Of a DNA stretch of 64,000 nt, positions 22,271 through 35,011 are shown in pieces (the stretch's first letter is position 1; each line of letters begins with the position of its first letter). Location: contig CM055107.1 of assembly GCA_029204225.1 (NCBI GenBank), positions 14,692,900 through 14,756,899 of the forward strand. The letters run 5' to 3'. A model generated the notes under the pieces. The model was not told where the DNA came from and made no database searches. It worked only from the letters and a program-made list of their open reading frames with translations. Source of the DNA: Diphasiastrum complanatum. Lineage: Eukaryota > Streptophyta > Lycopodiopsida > Lycopodiales > Lycopodiaceae. A program made the translations under genes and the position numbers.

Positions 22271-23502
22271 GTCCGAGAAAGCGCAACCTATGAATGATAA
22301 GGGTACTTCGCTAAGTCGAGTACTTCACTTTCGGTATCTGCACATAAAGATTTAGTCAATATCATACTTGGATCCATTGGTGTATCAATTGGTTTGCAAT
22401 CAGACATGTGAAACTTTTCTAGAACATTCTCTAGATATTTTTGCTGGCTGAGATAGATCTTCTTTTGTAGTATATTTCTAGTAATGTGAATTCCTAACAA
22501 TGAATGAACAGTGCCTAGATCAGTCACTCATGTCGAATTCCTTTGACAGATCACTCTTGGTAGTGTGCAGTAAGGATGTGTCGTTAGACAAAATAAATGC
22601 ATCATCTTCGTATAGAGCTATGTGAATAGAATTGACACCTATATGCTTGGAATAAAATTACAGTCAGCTCAATTGTTTGCAAAACCCAATCAAATAAGAT
22701 AAGCATTGAATTTTGAGCCAACCTCTTGCGGCTTTCTTCAAGTCTTAGATTGCTTTATGCAGCTTGCACATTTTGTGCTCTTGGCCTTTGACTTCAAATC
22801 CTTCAGGTTGGAAGGTATACAGCTCCTCTTCGATGTAGCCATTGAGAAACGTTATCTTGACATCCATTTGATGCATTTCAAGGTCTTTTGCAGCTGCTAA
22901 TGCAATGAGAGTCCTAATTGACTGCATTTTGACAATAAGACTGAATATTTCTTGATAATTCACTCCCTGGATTTGAGTGAATCCTTTAGTCACCAGTCGT
23001 GCTTTCCATTTTGTGATGGAACCATCAAAGTTGATCTTCTTCTTGAAGATCCACTTGTTGTCGATAACTCTCTTGTGAGTGGGAAAATCGACCAGTGTCC
23101 AAGTCTAGTTCGTAAAAGTGAGTTGTAATCGCTTTCCATTGCTTCTTGCCACTTCACAGCATCCATAGAGTTAATTTCTTCGGCTAGGCCGATCTTTGGC
23201 TCTTCAGATGAAGTCCAAAAAGATTGAAGTGTATACCTCTCAAGAACTGTCTGAATCCTTGAGGATCTTCGAACAATCGGTTGACCAGATTGGAGTGGTG
23301 TCTCTTCTTGAGTTTCTCCAGATCTGATCGAGCTAGATGTAGCATAGATCTGGCTGAGTTGAGTAGCGTTTGGTTCTTCCTTTCTGTAATTCCATTATGC
23401 TGAGGTGAATAGGAAGTTGTAAATTGTCTTCGAATGTCATGGTCAGCCAAGTAGTTGGACCATTGTAGATGTATTCACCACCACCATTAGTTCAGATTGC
23501 TT
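22271..23502 (-). pseudogene. Copia integrase and RT fragments
   Basis: Read leftwards on the minus strand: integrase TNGGGEYIYN preceded by a TGA, then TTSYSPQHNGITERKNQTLL with the catalytic Glu. RT follows: KGFTQIQGVNYQEIFSLIVK, DVKITFLNGYIEEELY and GFEVKGQEHKMCKLHKAI at 22993-22745. Then comes MTDLGTVHSLLGIHITRN...DCKPIDTPMDP at 22527-22288. The last block is close to the family Y RT at 19620-19850 but inverted. Frames are broken at several places and both ends are missing. Confidence 0.8.
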
Positions 23503-23825
23503 CACTACAAGTGGACGGGCAATTACCATGGCTTTTTTTGAGCGTTTCTTGGAAAGATAGTTTTTAAATGAGTTGCACGGAGAGCGGGATGCTTGAGCCT
23601 CGGGTCCAATATTTGGCCTCGGAATAAGCCTATCAAATTTGAACTTGGATTTGAAACATTTATAGAGAGGGATATAGACAGGGTTATAAATCCACTAGAG
23701 GGCTTTGGAACACACATCGGAATACTAAAGCTAATTTGAGAAGTATACCGACGCTGACGTTGGTATAAGCCTACCAAATTTGAACTTGTTTTTGAGACAT
23801 TTATAGAGGGTTATAAAGAGGGTCC
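23503..23825. mobile_element. Candidate CACTA left terminus and subterminal repeats
   Basis: CACTACAAG at 23503 begins exactly where copia integrase homology ends. Downstream two related blocks, about 140 bp apart (AAGCCTATCAAATTTGAACTT near 23627 and AAGCCTACCAAATTTGAACTT near 23767), carry CTCGG/CCGACG words, as subterminal repeats of CACTA elements often do. No matching TAGTG right end with a 3-bp duplication was found. Confidence 0.35.
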
Positions 23826-24039
23826 ATGTATCCAGAGGCATTCCTAGACACTCTACTAACCGAGAGTAATACCGAGACTGATGAAAAAAGGGCCCTTCAG
23901 TATAACCCACGGTATAAAACAGAATGTAAATGGATCTCACTTTTGGAATTTGTAACCTATCAACACATTGAATTCCATTTTATATCAATTTTGGTTGCGA
24001 TATACACAAGTGAATAAAGAAATTTATGTAGGTTGATCA

Positions 24040-24549
24040 TCATAGCTTACATGTAAATGGCATCCCTTTGCATATTCCCGCTCTCTCTCTCTCTGTTACT
24101 TCCTGGTTGTTTGCCGAGGCTTCTCTAAGTGCATCACGTAGCCAATCAAGCGTCATGTCCTTGGGTAGAAGGGCGAGGTCAGGTGGGTATGGTTGTCTTC
24201 TTTGCCCTCTCCTGAAAGTGGCTTGAGCGGTTTGTCTACGAGCCTTGGCATCTTCGTATAGCGAAATCCACTTTTGCATTTCCTCGCTATTAAGAATGCA
24301 AAACTTATTTACCTTCTCCCTGAAGGACTCACTCATTCTCATGATCTCTCCTTTTCCTTGAGGAACCTCCCCAACAACACGCTCATCGTCCTTCTTATCC
24401 CAAAGACGAGGAATAGAAGGATCGCTATGAGCAAGGAACTCCGTGATATAATCCATGGACTCTTGCACTAGCCATCCTTCCACCATGCTACACTCAGGCC
24501 TTGCTCTTTGTCTTGCGAAGCCCTTTAATGTTTTCATGAATCGTTCCAA
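24040..24549 (-). pseudogene. CACTA transposase C-terminal region (DUF4218-like)
   Basis: A 169-codon minus-strand frame starting MERFMKTLKGFARQRARPEC, then EGWLVQESMDYITEFL. This corresponds to the ERYMKTLK...RARPEG segment found after tnp2 in plant En/Spm proteins. The remainder is a charged tail ending in KGMPFTCKL. It is the 3' exon of the broken transposase gene that extends to 28835. Confidence 0.75.
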
Positions 24550-25057
24550 GAAAAATATCCAACGGCTAGACTGTGCCTGAATTAAAAAAGATGAATCAAT
24601 TTTAGTGAGGGAACATGGGAATTACCATAATAAAAATAGTCTAGGATGGACTAAGAATAGGCAATTGACGCAAGTAGATGATGTACCTGCAATGGCCACC
24701 TCATCTACCAAATGCACAATGAGATGCATTTGAATGGTGAGAATGGATGTGGGAAAGTGCTTCTCGATCAAACATGTTGCCTCAATGGAGCTTTGTCTTG
24801 CTGCCTCAATGGATGCCAGTGGTATCTGTTTGGATAAAATGTATCTTCATAAGAAAGAGAAACAACAATGACATATGTGCTAGTAAGATCATCGTCTTGA
24901 ATTACCCCAAGAAAAAATGATATGAATCGCAAGCGCATTCACTGTACCTCACCAAACTACTGATTTTGTAGATTGCACTCCTTAACTCCTCAGTCAAAAA
25001 CCCTCTTAACACCAAGGGACGCACAAACTGCACGCACAAAAAACAATTTGGTCATGA

Positions 25058-25789
25058 TCATTGAGATACATATATGCGCAATGAGATCTTCTTGAAATCA
25101 CAAGACATGCTATAAAAGGTAATCGACAATATTGATGTGAAAAGAGAAGTAAAAAAACATGCCACGCCAACCTGTAAAAATTTATGCCAATCATGAGAAT
25201 TTAGTCCACTTAGCTTGTTGTCCCTTGTCAAAGCACCCTTTAGGCATCGCATGTGTCCTGTTGGAGTTTGAAAAGAGGCTATTGCCCTCTTTACAATCGT
25301 CCCTTCTATCCTCGATAAAATCCATGGGGCCTTTGGTAGGACAATCGAAGTCCCCACCATTTGTCGCCATAAATCGGCAATCTTTCCCACTTCCTTTAGG
25401 TCATCTCGTGTGCCTTTTTTCTATCTTTCGACCCAGTCAGGTGCTCCCAAATTGTGCTTCCGACATTCTTGAATATGTGCATCGGGTCCAAAAGATGATT
25501 TATCAACAATTCTCCTCAATATTGGAGTTCATGAAATATTGATAACCTCTTCATGCCGGGAGGGAATCGCCTAGATCTTGACTGGATCTCCAAATCCAAA
25601 GCCAATCACTTGCCTACAATATAAGACAAGCACACACATTTAATGTAGATTATATATCGTTAGAAGAAACATAAAGAGAGTAATTATAAAATAAATACAT
25701 GACATGTACCATTAATTGGCCCAAATATGTGTTGTACCTTCATGGAATGAGGACGTTGGCCATCTAGCCCATCACGCAAAGGGTGATCG
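25058..25789 (-). pseudogene. CACTA tnp2 transposase, middle part
   Basis: Minus-strand pieces read, from the right, HPLRDGLDGQRPHSMKVQHIF (25789-25700) up to an intron-like gap. Next come LLINHLLDPMHIFKNVGSTIWEHL near 25500 (tnp2: NH..D.MH..KNV), and TPTGHMRCLKGALTRDNKLSGLNSHDWHKFLQ near 25200 (tnp2: KL.GLKSHDCH). Frames change between pieces. The acceptor-like TTGTAG near 25620 suggests real ancestral introns. Confidence 0.7.
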
Positions 25790-26942
<1,153 letters not shown>

Positions 26943-27913
26943 GGTCGGGTGGAAGGTATCGAGTGTGGCCCTCATAAATCATCTTTTGTAGATGTTGTGA
27001 GTGACGTGCTTGCAAATACTCATCACAAACGGGGCACACATTGTAACCACTAGTTTGGAGCCCTACATTGTTAGAAAACAACCAACTTAATCATGGGTCG
27101 AATGTTCGAATTGAAAGAAAATTTGTGAATGCACATAAAATTTAATATAATACTATGAATCAAACAATAACAAGGATATCTCACCTGAACATTCCCCATA
27201 GCTAGTAAAGTCGTGCATCGTCCACATCAAGATCCCCTTTACCACAAAATCTCTTTGTCTCAGTGGTCTTGATATATCGCTCACTTGAACTCCTTGCCAT
27301 AGAATCTTTAGCTCATCTATCAAGGGAGCCATATACACATCCATAGTTTTTGCCTTGTATTTTCCCAAGATAAGAAGGGCAAGCATTAGGTGCCCTTTCT
27401 TTATACTTAGCCAAGGGGGGATATTGTAGTTTACAAGGACAAGCTGCCAGGTGGACCATGATGTGGAGTGCAAACCAAATGGATTCACACCATCCATGGC
27501 CAACCCCAAATGCAAATGGCGAGGCTCATCCCTAAACTCATGCCATGTAGCATCCACGTGCTTCCATGCTGGAGAATCGGTAGGGATCCTCATAGTATCG
27601 TCGGATGAACGATTGCTCGAATGCTATGTCATTAGCTCCGGAATGGAATTACACTTAAGCATGTGGCGTATCCTGGGTATGATGGGAAAATGTCTTACCA
27701 CCTTGGCGGGTATGGTCGCTCCTTGTAAATATTTCCTGTAGCAGTGTTCCCCACAGCGTGGACACGTGCTTGCCTCCTCAAACTCATCTTGATATAATAT
27801 GCAATCGTTGGGACATGCATGGATGCTCTTGTAATCCATGCCAACTGCGGATAACATTTTCTTGGCTTCTTGTCGAGACGTCGCCATGGTGTTATTTGGG
27901 GGCAACATTTTCC
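26943..27913 (-). pseudogene. CACTA tnp2 transposase, N-terminal catalytic part
   Basis: Minus-strand exons of a Transposase family tnp2 protein. At 27913-27624: SRQEAKKMLSAVGMDYKSIH, ACPNDCILY, CPRCGEHCYRKYLQ and PAKVVRHFPIIPRI. An in-frame TAG follows, then 27593-27185: DSPAWKHVDATWHEFRDEPR, LGLAMDGVNPFG, WPLVLVNYNIPPW-type residues, MDVYMAPLIDELKILWQGV and WTMHDFTSYGECSG. A clean intron (GT...AG, 27184-27063) leads to GLQTSGYNVCPVCDEYLQ and GHTRYLPPD, where the insertion begins. The domain order is that of plant En/Spm TNP2. Confidence 0.88.
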
Positions 27914-28040
27914 TAAGCAAATTGCAACAAAATATAAATTTTACATAATTAGTTATATATAATTTCTCGCAATGCATGAATTAAAAATAAAACGAGATTA
28001 GAGCAATTTACCTATAACACACATCATGAAGCAAGCCAGC

Positions 28041-28533
28041 TTACCCAAACAACTCTGTCACGCTCGCATCCGACCACCCATACTTAGTTTGCAAGTTCAA
28101 AAGTAGGAAACAAGCTCGCAACTTTGACATTTGTGCACTTTCGTACAAAGGATTGGATGCCAAGCCATGCATCATCTTTTCTTCCCTTGTCAATGTGGCC
28201 TCAAGTGGGTTTGTGAAGAATGCATCCATCATGTCATCCAGTCCCCCTCATGATTATGCGATGTGAATGGCACATCCTCATGTATTGTGTCTTCTCGGGA
28301 CATCTCTTCGTGCAAGTCCACGGGTGGTGTATGCGAGGAAAGTGGTGGCTCTCATGCGCTTGCACGTCTGAATCTTGCAGATTGCATGGCAATATCTGGT
28401 TGAATTCTTCAATAGTCATGTGAGTGTGAGTCAGCATCCTACACAATACAAGTGCAACAACAATCAAGAATAATTGAATATTTCTCCAATCAGAAAAGGC
28501 ACCAAGCAACATACATGAAAAAGGAGCATACAA
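28041..28533 (-). pseudogene. CACTA transposase, segment before tnp2
   Basis: Reads MMDAFFTNPLEATLTREEKM, NPLYESAQMSKLRACFLLLN and LQTKYGWSDASVTELFG, the region preceding the EAKKMLS motif in En/Spm transposases. A one-base frameshift near 28240 separates it from HEEMSREDTIHEDVPF. It is followed on the left by a probable intron to 27914 with a pyrimidine-rich acceptor (TTTGCTTAG). Confidence 0.7.
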
Positions 28534-28547
28534 TCATTTATTTAATT

Positions 28548-28835
28548 TTAGCAATACAAAGAGGTTTCCAAAGTATAACTCACCAAAGAACCAACCTCTG
28601 TCCGCACAAATAATGACTCCCTCTTAATCTGACTGTACATGCGAACATGTGATATAGTGGTGTGTCGCTCTTGTCGAAGTGCATACTTACATCGTGCACA
28701 TGGGCATGGTATTCTCTCATGTAACCAAGCCTCTGATCCTATATGTGATGGTCCTGCCTCATCATCTGAGAATGAGGAACATGAACTTGACATTTGCATC
28801 AGTGCACCTTGGCAGTGACAATGGATTGAACACAA
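28548..28835 (-). pseudogene. Transposase-associated domain of the CACTA element
   Basis: Minus-strand frame with the signature IPCPCARCKYALRQERHTTI followed by SHVRMYS. This matches the zinc-finger-like transposase-associated domain (CPC..C..........HL) at the N-terminus of plant En/Spm transposases. The preceding Ser-rich segment and the exact start are uncertain. Confidence 0.65.
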
Positions 28836-28840
28836 AATTA

Positions 28841-29340
28841 GAAATGATTGTCAATACATCTAACAAACTAGATAAATGCATTGAGACAAACAAAAGATAT
28901 GTATATAATAACTAAATTTGAGTCTAGTGCAACTAGTCGCTGGAAATTAGTAGTACAATTGCAAGATCGAATTACGCCTAGATATGCGAAGCATGCCTAC
29001 GTGTATCATTACATGTCTAGCCTTGCTCTTTAATTCTCGCCAGTTTTTTTTTTACTAATATACTATATTGTTGGCTTTCCTGATATCCGAAAATAGGTTC
29101 GGACCGGTTTCTACAAGAACCGCCGGTTCCTACATTTGGTTCCCAATATGTATTATTTTTATAAAAATCAATAAAAAATCATTTCGAAAATGATTATTGC
29201 TAAAATATTCACTTGCTAAAAGCCATTATTAAATGTTAGGTTCTATACAATGAATTGATACTCGGGTTATACCCCCTCCGAGGATCAAAGGGACCTGACG
29301 GTTCTGAACCGTGGCCGGTTCTTACAAAGAAACATATCTG
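28841..29340. other. Noncoding, with GGTTC/GAACC palindromic motifs
   Basis: GGTTCGGACCGG, GAACCGCCGGTTC, ACGGTTCTGAACCGT and GGCCGGTTC cluster at 29096-29340. Such dyads are typical of DNA-transposon subterminal regions (CACTA or hAT), and this lies just beyond the 5' end of the transposase gene. A terminal CACTA/TAGTG could not be fixed. Confidence 0.4.
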
Positions 29341-29480
29341 CCGGTTCTACACATAAGCCGGTTTCACACCACATTTTTTGCAAAAGAACATGGAAGTATG
29401 AGCATATGGTCTTCTCAAGGTATGGAGAAATCGCATTGGCAAGCTTTTTGATCTTTCAAATGACAGATTTGTGAATGTTA
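29341..29480 (+). pseudogene. Fragment of unrecognised protein family (WSSQGMEK motif), copy 1
   Basis: The plus frame reads EHGSMSIWSSQGMEKSHWQA at 29386-29445. The related sequence YESLSVWSSQGMEK (stop) HWQA lies at 34182-34240. Similarity at both nucleotide and peptide level indicates a common coding ancestor. I do not recognise the family; a transposon origin is plausible. Confidence 0.35.
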
Positions 29481-30681
29481 TGATATATTTGTAAAGCTTG
29501 GGTGTTTTTTTTAGAAGACTATTTAATTGTGCTAACCAGTTGTATGATTTCCCCATGAGGATTTGATGTGAAACTGTTTTGTAGTTTTTTATGTCGATTC
29601 TTGGGCTCTAACATCATCCAGGCAGCTGACTAACACAACTAGTAGCAGTTCCATGTACCTGTACAGTATTGTAGCGGTTTGTCTCCTATTCTTTTGTTGT
29701 AGATCCATATTTTGTAGTGTAGAACTACATTCAGTGTTGTTTTCATTAGGATTCATGAAAACATATCTGCACATCCTAGAAAGAAATCTGTACTTTTTTT
29801 GCTATCATCTGTTGATAATGGATACATCTATAAACTGGTGTGGGAATCAGTTGAGGTCGGAACAAACCTTGGAATATCTGGATCTGTTTAAGGCAGTATA
29901 TCATCCATTATTCTGAGGTCCATTTTGACCTCTGCTCATACTTTTTACAATTCATAAATAGATTATATGGTAGATTGTTACTAGCCCATGAATGCTAGAT
30001 TATATACCTCTGCTCATAAATGTTTATCTCCTATCTTTTGTTGTAGATGCACGTTTTGCAGTATAGGAATACATTCAATTTCATTTTGCATTATGATTTA
30101 TGAAAATACATCTACACATTTTAGAAACAAATCTGTACATTTATTAATGGATCTGTTGATAATGGGTGGGAATTAGTGGAGGTCGGAATAGACCTCAGAA
30201 TATCTGGATCTATTCAAGGCACTATACCATCTTTTATTCTGAAGTCCATTCCGACCTTTGCTCTTACATTCAAAAACAAATCTGGCAAACATTGGCAATT
30301 TGTGTCTGAACAATGCTAGATTATTACCACCTTAGCTATTGTATCAAAATTACAAATTTTTTCACCCCAATTAATACATTTTGACTCAACATCACCACAT
30401 TTTTTAGATTCTTTTACCACATTGAGGCCTTCATGCTGCCTTCTTGATTACGTTTGTCCTTGAAATGATGACACTTCTCCGCTAGTGTTTTATGAACTTG
30501 CTGGGGAACTCCATTGTTGGCCTAAGAAAACAAATGATCTCCACTCTCAACAATTTGTGGTATACATAATCAATGTTTCAAGCTTACTAGTTTGTGCTAC
30601 TCTAATTTGTAGGATCTTAACCTAGTCCTGTTATTTTAATTTACAAGATCATAGTTTATGTGTTGTTTATTGGTTATGTTT

Positions 30682-30813
<132 letters not shown>

Positions 30814-30936
30814 CTGATGTAGGATTACATTCAATTTTATTTTCATTAGGATTTATGAAAATACATCTAGACATCCTAGAAAGAAATCTGTACTTTTTGT
30901 TGATGAATCTATTGATTACTGGGGTGAGAATCAGTG

Positions 30937-31016
30937 GAGGTCGGAACAGACCTCGGAATATTTGTTTCCGTTTAATTTAGTATACCATCTGTTATTCCGA
31001 GGTCGATTCCGACCTC
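30937..31016. repeat. 24-bp inverted repeat in the third 345-bp unit
   Basis: Arm 30937-30960 (GAGGTCGGAACAGACCTCGG plus AATA) pairs with 30993-31016 at 22 of 24 positions across a 32-nt loop. The left arm also contains its own dyad GAGGTC-6 nt-GACCTC. Confidence 0.85.
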
Positions 31017-31497
31017 TACTCATAAATTTTTTTCTAGATTGTTACCTGCACATAGATGCTAGATTGTTACCAGCACATAGATGCTAGATTATATACCTCT
31101 GTTCATAAACTTTTACATAGATATTTATCTCCCATCTTTTGTTGTCACGTTCTGTAGTGTAGGACTACATTCAATTTTATTCTTATTAGGATTAATGAAA
31201 ACAGTTCTACACATCCTAGAAAGAAATCTATACTTTTTGTTGATGAATTTGTTGATAAGTGAGGTGGGAATCAGTGGAGGTCAGAATAGACCTCGGAATA
31301 TGTGTGTCTATTTAATTCAGTATACCATCTGTTATTTTGAGGTCAATTTTGACTTTTGTTCGTAAATTTTTTGTCAGATCATAAACATATTATATGCTAG
31401 ATTGTTACCAGCTCATAGATGCTAGATTATATACCTCTGCTCATGAACTTATCATAGTCCGAGCTTTTATAGGTATTGAGTCAAAGCTACGAGGGCA

Positions 31498-31978
31498 ATA
31501 CCAACATATAGACGCAAGCTAGGCATCCATGAATGATGATAGCAAAAGTATTTCAGGAGGTTGTACTCTAGTATCTGGCGCAGCCATGCTCTGGATAAGC
31601 AAGAAGCAAACAACAGTAGCTCAATTTTCCTATGAAACGAAATATGTAACAGCAACCAAGATGGCAAACGAGCTGATCTGGATTAAACAGATGTTAGAAG
31701 AATTTGATGAATTTATTTCTGAACCTTATGTCTTGTTAATGGATAATACTTCAGCAATCTATCTTACGAAAGATCATGTATTTCATTCAAAAATGAAGCA
31801 CATAGCTATCAAGTATCATGTAATTCGGGACTTAGTCGAGAAGAAGATACTGAAGATAGGCTTCATATACACAGAGGAAATGATAGCTGATATCTTTACA
31901 AAGTCACTCAGTAAAGCTTTGTATGAGAAGCAGCGAAGAAGATTGGGATTAATCCAATTATCCACTTTGAGAGGGAGT
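31498..31978 (+). pseudogene. Copia RNase H (family X), 3' end of pol
   Basis: Reads DAS(stop)ASMNDDSKSISGG, LWISKKQTTVAQFSYETKYV, then ANELIWIKQML, LLMDNTSAIYL, KHIAIKYHVIRDLVE and MIADIFTKSLSKALYEKQ. This is the copia RNase H with its DEDD-type Asp and Glu neighbourhoods. The Trp of DASWAS is TAG (near 31509). It is followed by a GAGAGGGAGT polypurine tract and an LTR X start at 31979. The rest of pol is missing on the left, replaced by the tandem-repeat array. Confidence 0.8.
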
Positions 31979-32115
31979 TGTAGAACACCTGATCAGGTAG
32001 ATCTCAATTCTACTAATAAAGTGCACAGTTTACTTGACAAAGGATGAGAAATGAATGCGAACTCGAAACATTTCTATTCGTGATCAACCTCAAAGGATTC
32101 GCAAAATTTTATCTT
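31979..32115 (+). mobile_element. Copia LTR family X, 5' start fragment
   Basis: TGTAGAACACCTGATC onward matches 18039-18180, including CTCGAAACATTTCTATTCGT and GATCAACCTC. Similarity ends near 32115, so the LTR is truncated after about 140 bp. Confidence 0.7.
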
Positions 32116-32692
32116 GCTCAAAATTGAAGAGAATCACTATTCGACATCTTGAGTGTGAAGAATTTTCTTCGTAGATGTAACCTGGTAGCTACGTCTCTCA
32201 CATCATATAGTGAGCTCAGGATGTCCCAATCTGAGTATCTGATATAATGAGGATAATAAGCGCGATTTTGAGTCATCTGTGTAGTCTTCAAGCTTCACTT
32301 CTAAACCTGTAACAACATCCCACAACTCGTTGGCAATTAGCAAGGTCTTCATCTTAAATTTCCACAAATGATAATTGGATCCATTCGGCTATAAGACCAA
32401 CTTTACTTGAAAATCCATTTGGATCTTAGTTTGTCGATTGCATCGATGACGTTAAGAATGATGTCATGTTGCGCTATCAATAGGAAATCGATTCTCTGAT
32501 ACTGAAACTGATGCTATGAACTGAAGAATATGATATCAGTTTGATATCGTGAAAGATATCAAGTATTAGAGCATGCGCTCTAATCATAATAGTATTAGGC
32601 CCTGATAAAGATCACAACTCTGATATTGTGTCGGTGTCAGATAAAGAAAGTAGTGATAACTGCTCTGATATCGTGATCAAGCTCTAATATCA
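32116..32692 (-). pseudogene. Copia gag remnant (family Z)
   Basis: The reverse complement reads WKFKMKTLLIANELWDVV, then TGLEVKLEDYTDDSKSRLL, a copia gag N-terminal segment. TGATATTAGAGC just inside the LTR (minus strand, near 32681-32692) is a degenerate initiator-Met primer-binding site. Pol is absent. Confidence 0.6.
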
Positions 32693-33862
32693 TGTTGGAA
32701 AGAGGTGATAAGATGAGAGTAAGTAGATCGACAAATATGAAGAAATAACTGACTTATTGAGCACAACGGAATTAATCTTCTTTCTCTGTGCATGACTACA
32801 CCAATCAATATTGAACAAAAAGTAGTGAAAGAAATCACGTTCAATCTTTAGCAACTAACTTTTACATTGCTAGCAACTAAGTGATTATGAAGCCAAACAT
32901 GAAGCATTGAATTATCAGACAATTATTAGTCACAAAAAATTATAGAGATGCATGCATACTGACATGATACTAAACACAATAAAGGTTAGATTGATTTAGT
33001 AAAAGAAACAAATCAGAATGCAAATGAGCACAAAGGAAATGCGAATTGAAGTCGCGTACTCTAAGCTATCTAGGAGTAACTGAAACTTTGTCTAAACTAA
33101 ACACTTTCACTGATAAGCAGTAAGCGCAATAGCAAACTCTAATCAACTCTAAAGAACTGAGCTAGAATGCTCAAGAGTGTCCAAGCTTGAAATCTTGAGA
33201 GAGATACTAACTATTCAATAACTCGTTGTTGTTGTATATTTGATAGAAGTATGAGCAGCTATTTATACTAAGCAATTAGGTCGTCAAAATGCAACTGCCA
33301 GTTGGCTGGAATGTGCTGGCATTCATCCAGTTAGGACTTCCCAGAAATTTACTTGCTTTATGATTAGGGCAAGCATGTAGCTTCAATTCAAGTGGAATGT
33401 TAACTGTCAATCAACCGACATGGCCGAAGTGGCCTAAGCCCTCGAAGTGGGCGAAGTTACTTAAGTGACTGAATTGGCTGAAGTTGTCAAAGTGGCCAAA
33501 GTTTGTCGAAGTAATCAAAGTCTTCAAAATTGCCAAATTGGCCGAAGTGGCCGAAGTCTTCAAAGTTTAGTTACCAAAGTGGTTGAAGTCTTCGAAGTCA
33601 CCGAAGTGTCCGAAGTCTTCAAAGTTTGTCGATGATGTTGAAGCCTTCTATTAGTGAGTCCTGAGTAGTTCTGCAGACTATGTAAAAACAACAAAAAAAC
33701 TGTAGGTTTGGATAATGAAGTGGATTGAAGATTAAAAGTCGATTAGTCGATTAGTAGGAGAATAATCCAAGTAGAAATATGCCTATTAAGCCAAGCATAG
33801 GAGGAGCAAAAGCACGTCGATTCTTGTCAAACCACACTAGCCCTGGCGTCTAATATTCAACA
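32693..33862 (-). mobile_element. Copia LTR family Z (about 1.17 kb)
   Basis: Bounded on the plus strand by TGTTGGAAAG (32693) and TATTCAACA (33862), next to a primer-binding site and gag on its minus-strand 3' side. It contains a CGAAGT minisatellite at 33415-33640 and TTTATACTAAG near 33260. No second copy lies in this window. Confidence 0.65.
33415..33640. repeat. CGAAGTGGC/CGAAGTC minisatellite
   Basis: About twenty CGAAGT or CAAAGT words, mostly 9-15 bp apart with GGCC, TCTT or TTGC spacers, within LTR Z. The array is degenerate. Confidence 0.75.
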
Positions 33863-34300
33863 CTCAGTCTGGACAAATATCATTGCTACCACTCAGGAGC
33901 GGCAAAACTAGATTACTAAAAGTTGATGTATGGAGGAAGCTTGACAGTATGACTAAAATTTTTAAAAAAGATAAATTCTCTAATATGGATAAGAAAGCTC
34001 TACAAAAGACCTGTATCAAGTTTGTTGATGGAGTATCAAGGGAGAAGATCACGTCGCTCGTTACATGGTTAGTATAAATGCTTCGAGCTGTTTTTAGTTC
34101 AACTATATATTTTGATCCAAGCATAAGACTGACATTACGATTTTGACATGTGCAGCACATACAACATTTTCAGTAAACACATATGAAAGCTTGAGTGTCT
34201 GGTCATCACAAGGGATGGAGAAGTGACACTGGCAAGCACGGGCAACATTTCATTGAAATACACAACATAGAGGAACCAATTAAAAATGAAACTATATCTG
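33863..34300 (+). pseudogene. Unrecognised gene fragment (WSSQGMEK motif), copy 2
   Basis: The plus strand reads KTRLLKVDVWRKLDSMTKIF, then KKALQKTCIKFVDGVSREKI and ends at a donor-like ATG|GTTAGT (34067). After an intron-like gap with acceptor TGTGCAG (34155), YESLSVWSSQGMEK appears, then a stop, HWQARATFH and further broken frames. The upstream side is cut by LTR Z, whose insertion may have destroyed it. The family is not recognised. The fragment could be a decayed transposase or a host gene relic. Confidence 0.35.
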
Positions 34301-35011
34301 TCAATTATTTTAGTGGTTCTACCACATAGTTCAGATTCGACAAATAACAGAATCCACATAATACAGCAAGTCTAAAAAAGTATGCAAGTTCATACAGGAA
34401 GAGAGAAGACAGAAAATTGCTAAATATCAGAGTACATTCTTCTTCAAAATGTACCATATACAAATGATTTTATGGAGCAAGAGCATCATAATCAAATGAT
34501 ATGTACTCATTGTATATGTATTGATTGTATGATAATAGAATGCAAAGCTTTCACTCTTCGTCATCAATTTTTGTATCTACTTCAATGGTTGTACTGTCAT
34601 GAAGAAATTCTCTGCTTGAGTATGCATCTAATAGATGTGCATTATCCTTGTTTCCACTAAGTTCAATATATATAGAGTACAATGAATAATGAGAGCTCCT
34701 TAAAGGAACATTCTCATCAGTAAAACCTAGAATGTATAAGATATTTTGACAAAAATGATCTTATTTGTCTTAACAAATTTATGTTCTCCTAGATAATAAG
34801 ATAAAGTTTTAACAACCATTATGAGCGTCTCCCCAACTGGGCTTAGAATGAGTAATACAAATCTCATTCTTTCGAAAATGCCTTAGATATTAGCCAAGTC
34901 CACTATCCCTCTGAAAAGAGGAAGCATGTTGTCTGTAACCACCTCAACGTGCAGCAAAGTCAACAATTACGAGTGCATTCTCCAATAGAAAATAAGAGAC
35001 AATAGGTATAC
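34301..35011. other. Unassigned; possible intron or further exons of the minus-strand gene
   Basis: A minus-strand stretch near 34930 reads VEVVTDNMLPLFRGIVDLAN before a stop and could be a decayed exon. Otherwise nothing recognisable is present. Confidence 0.3.
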
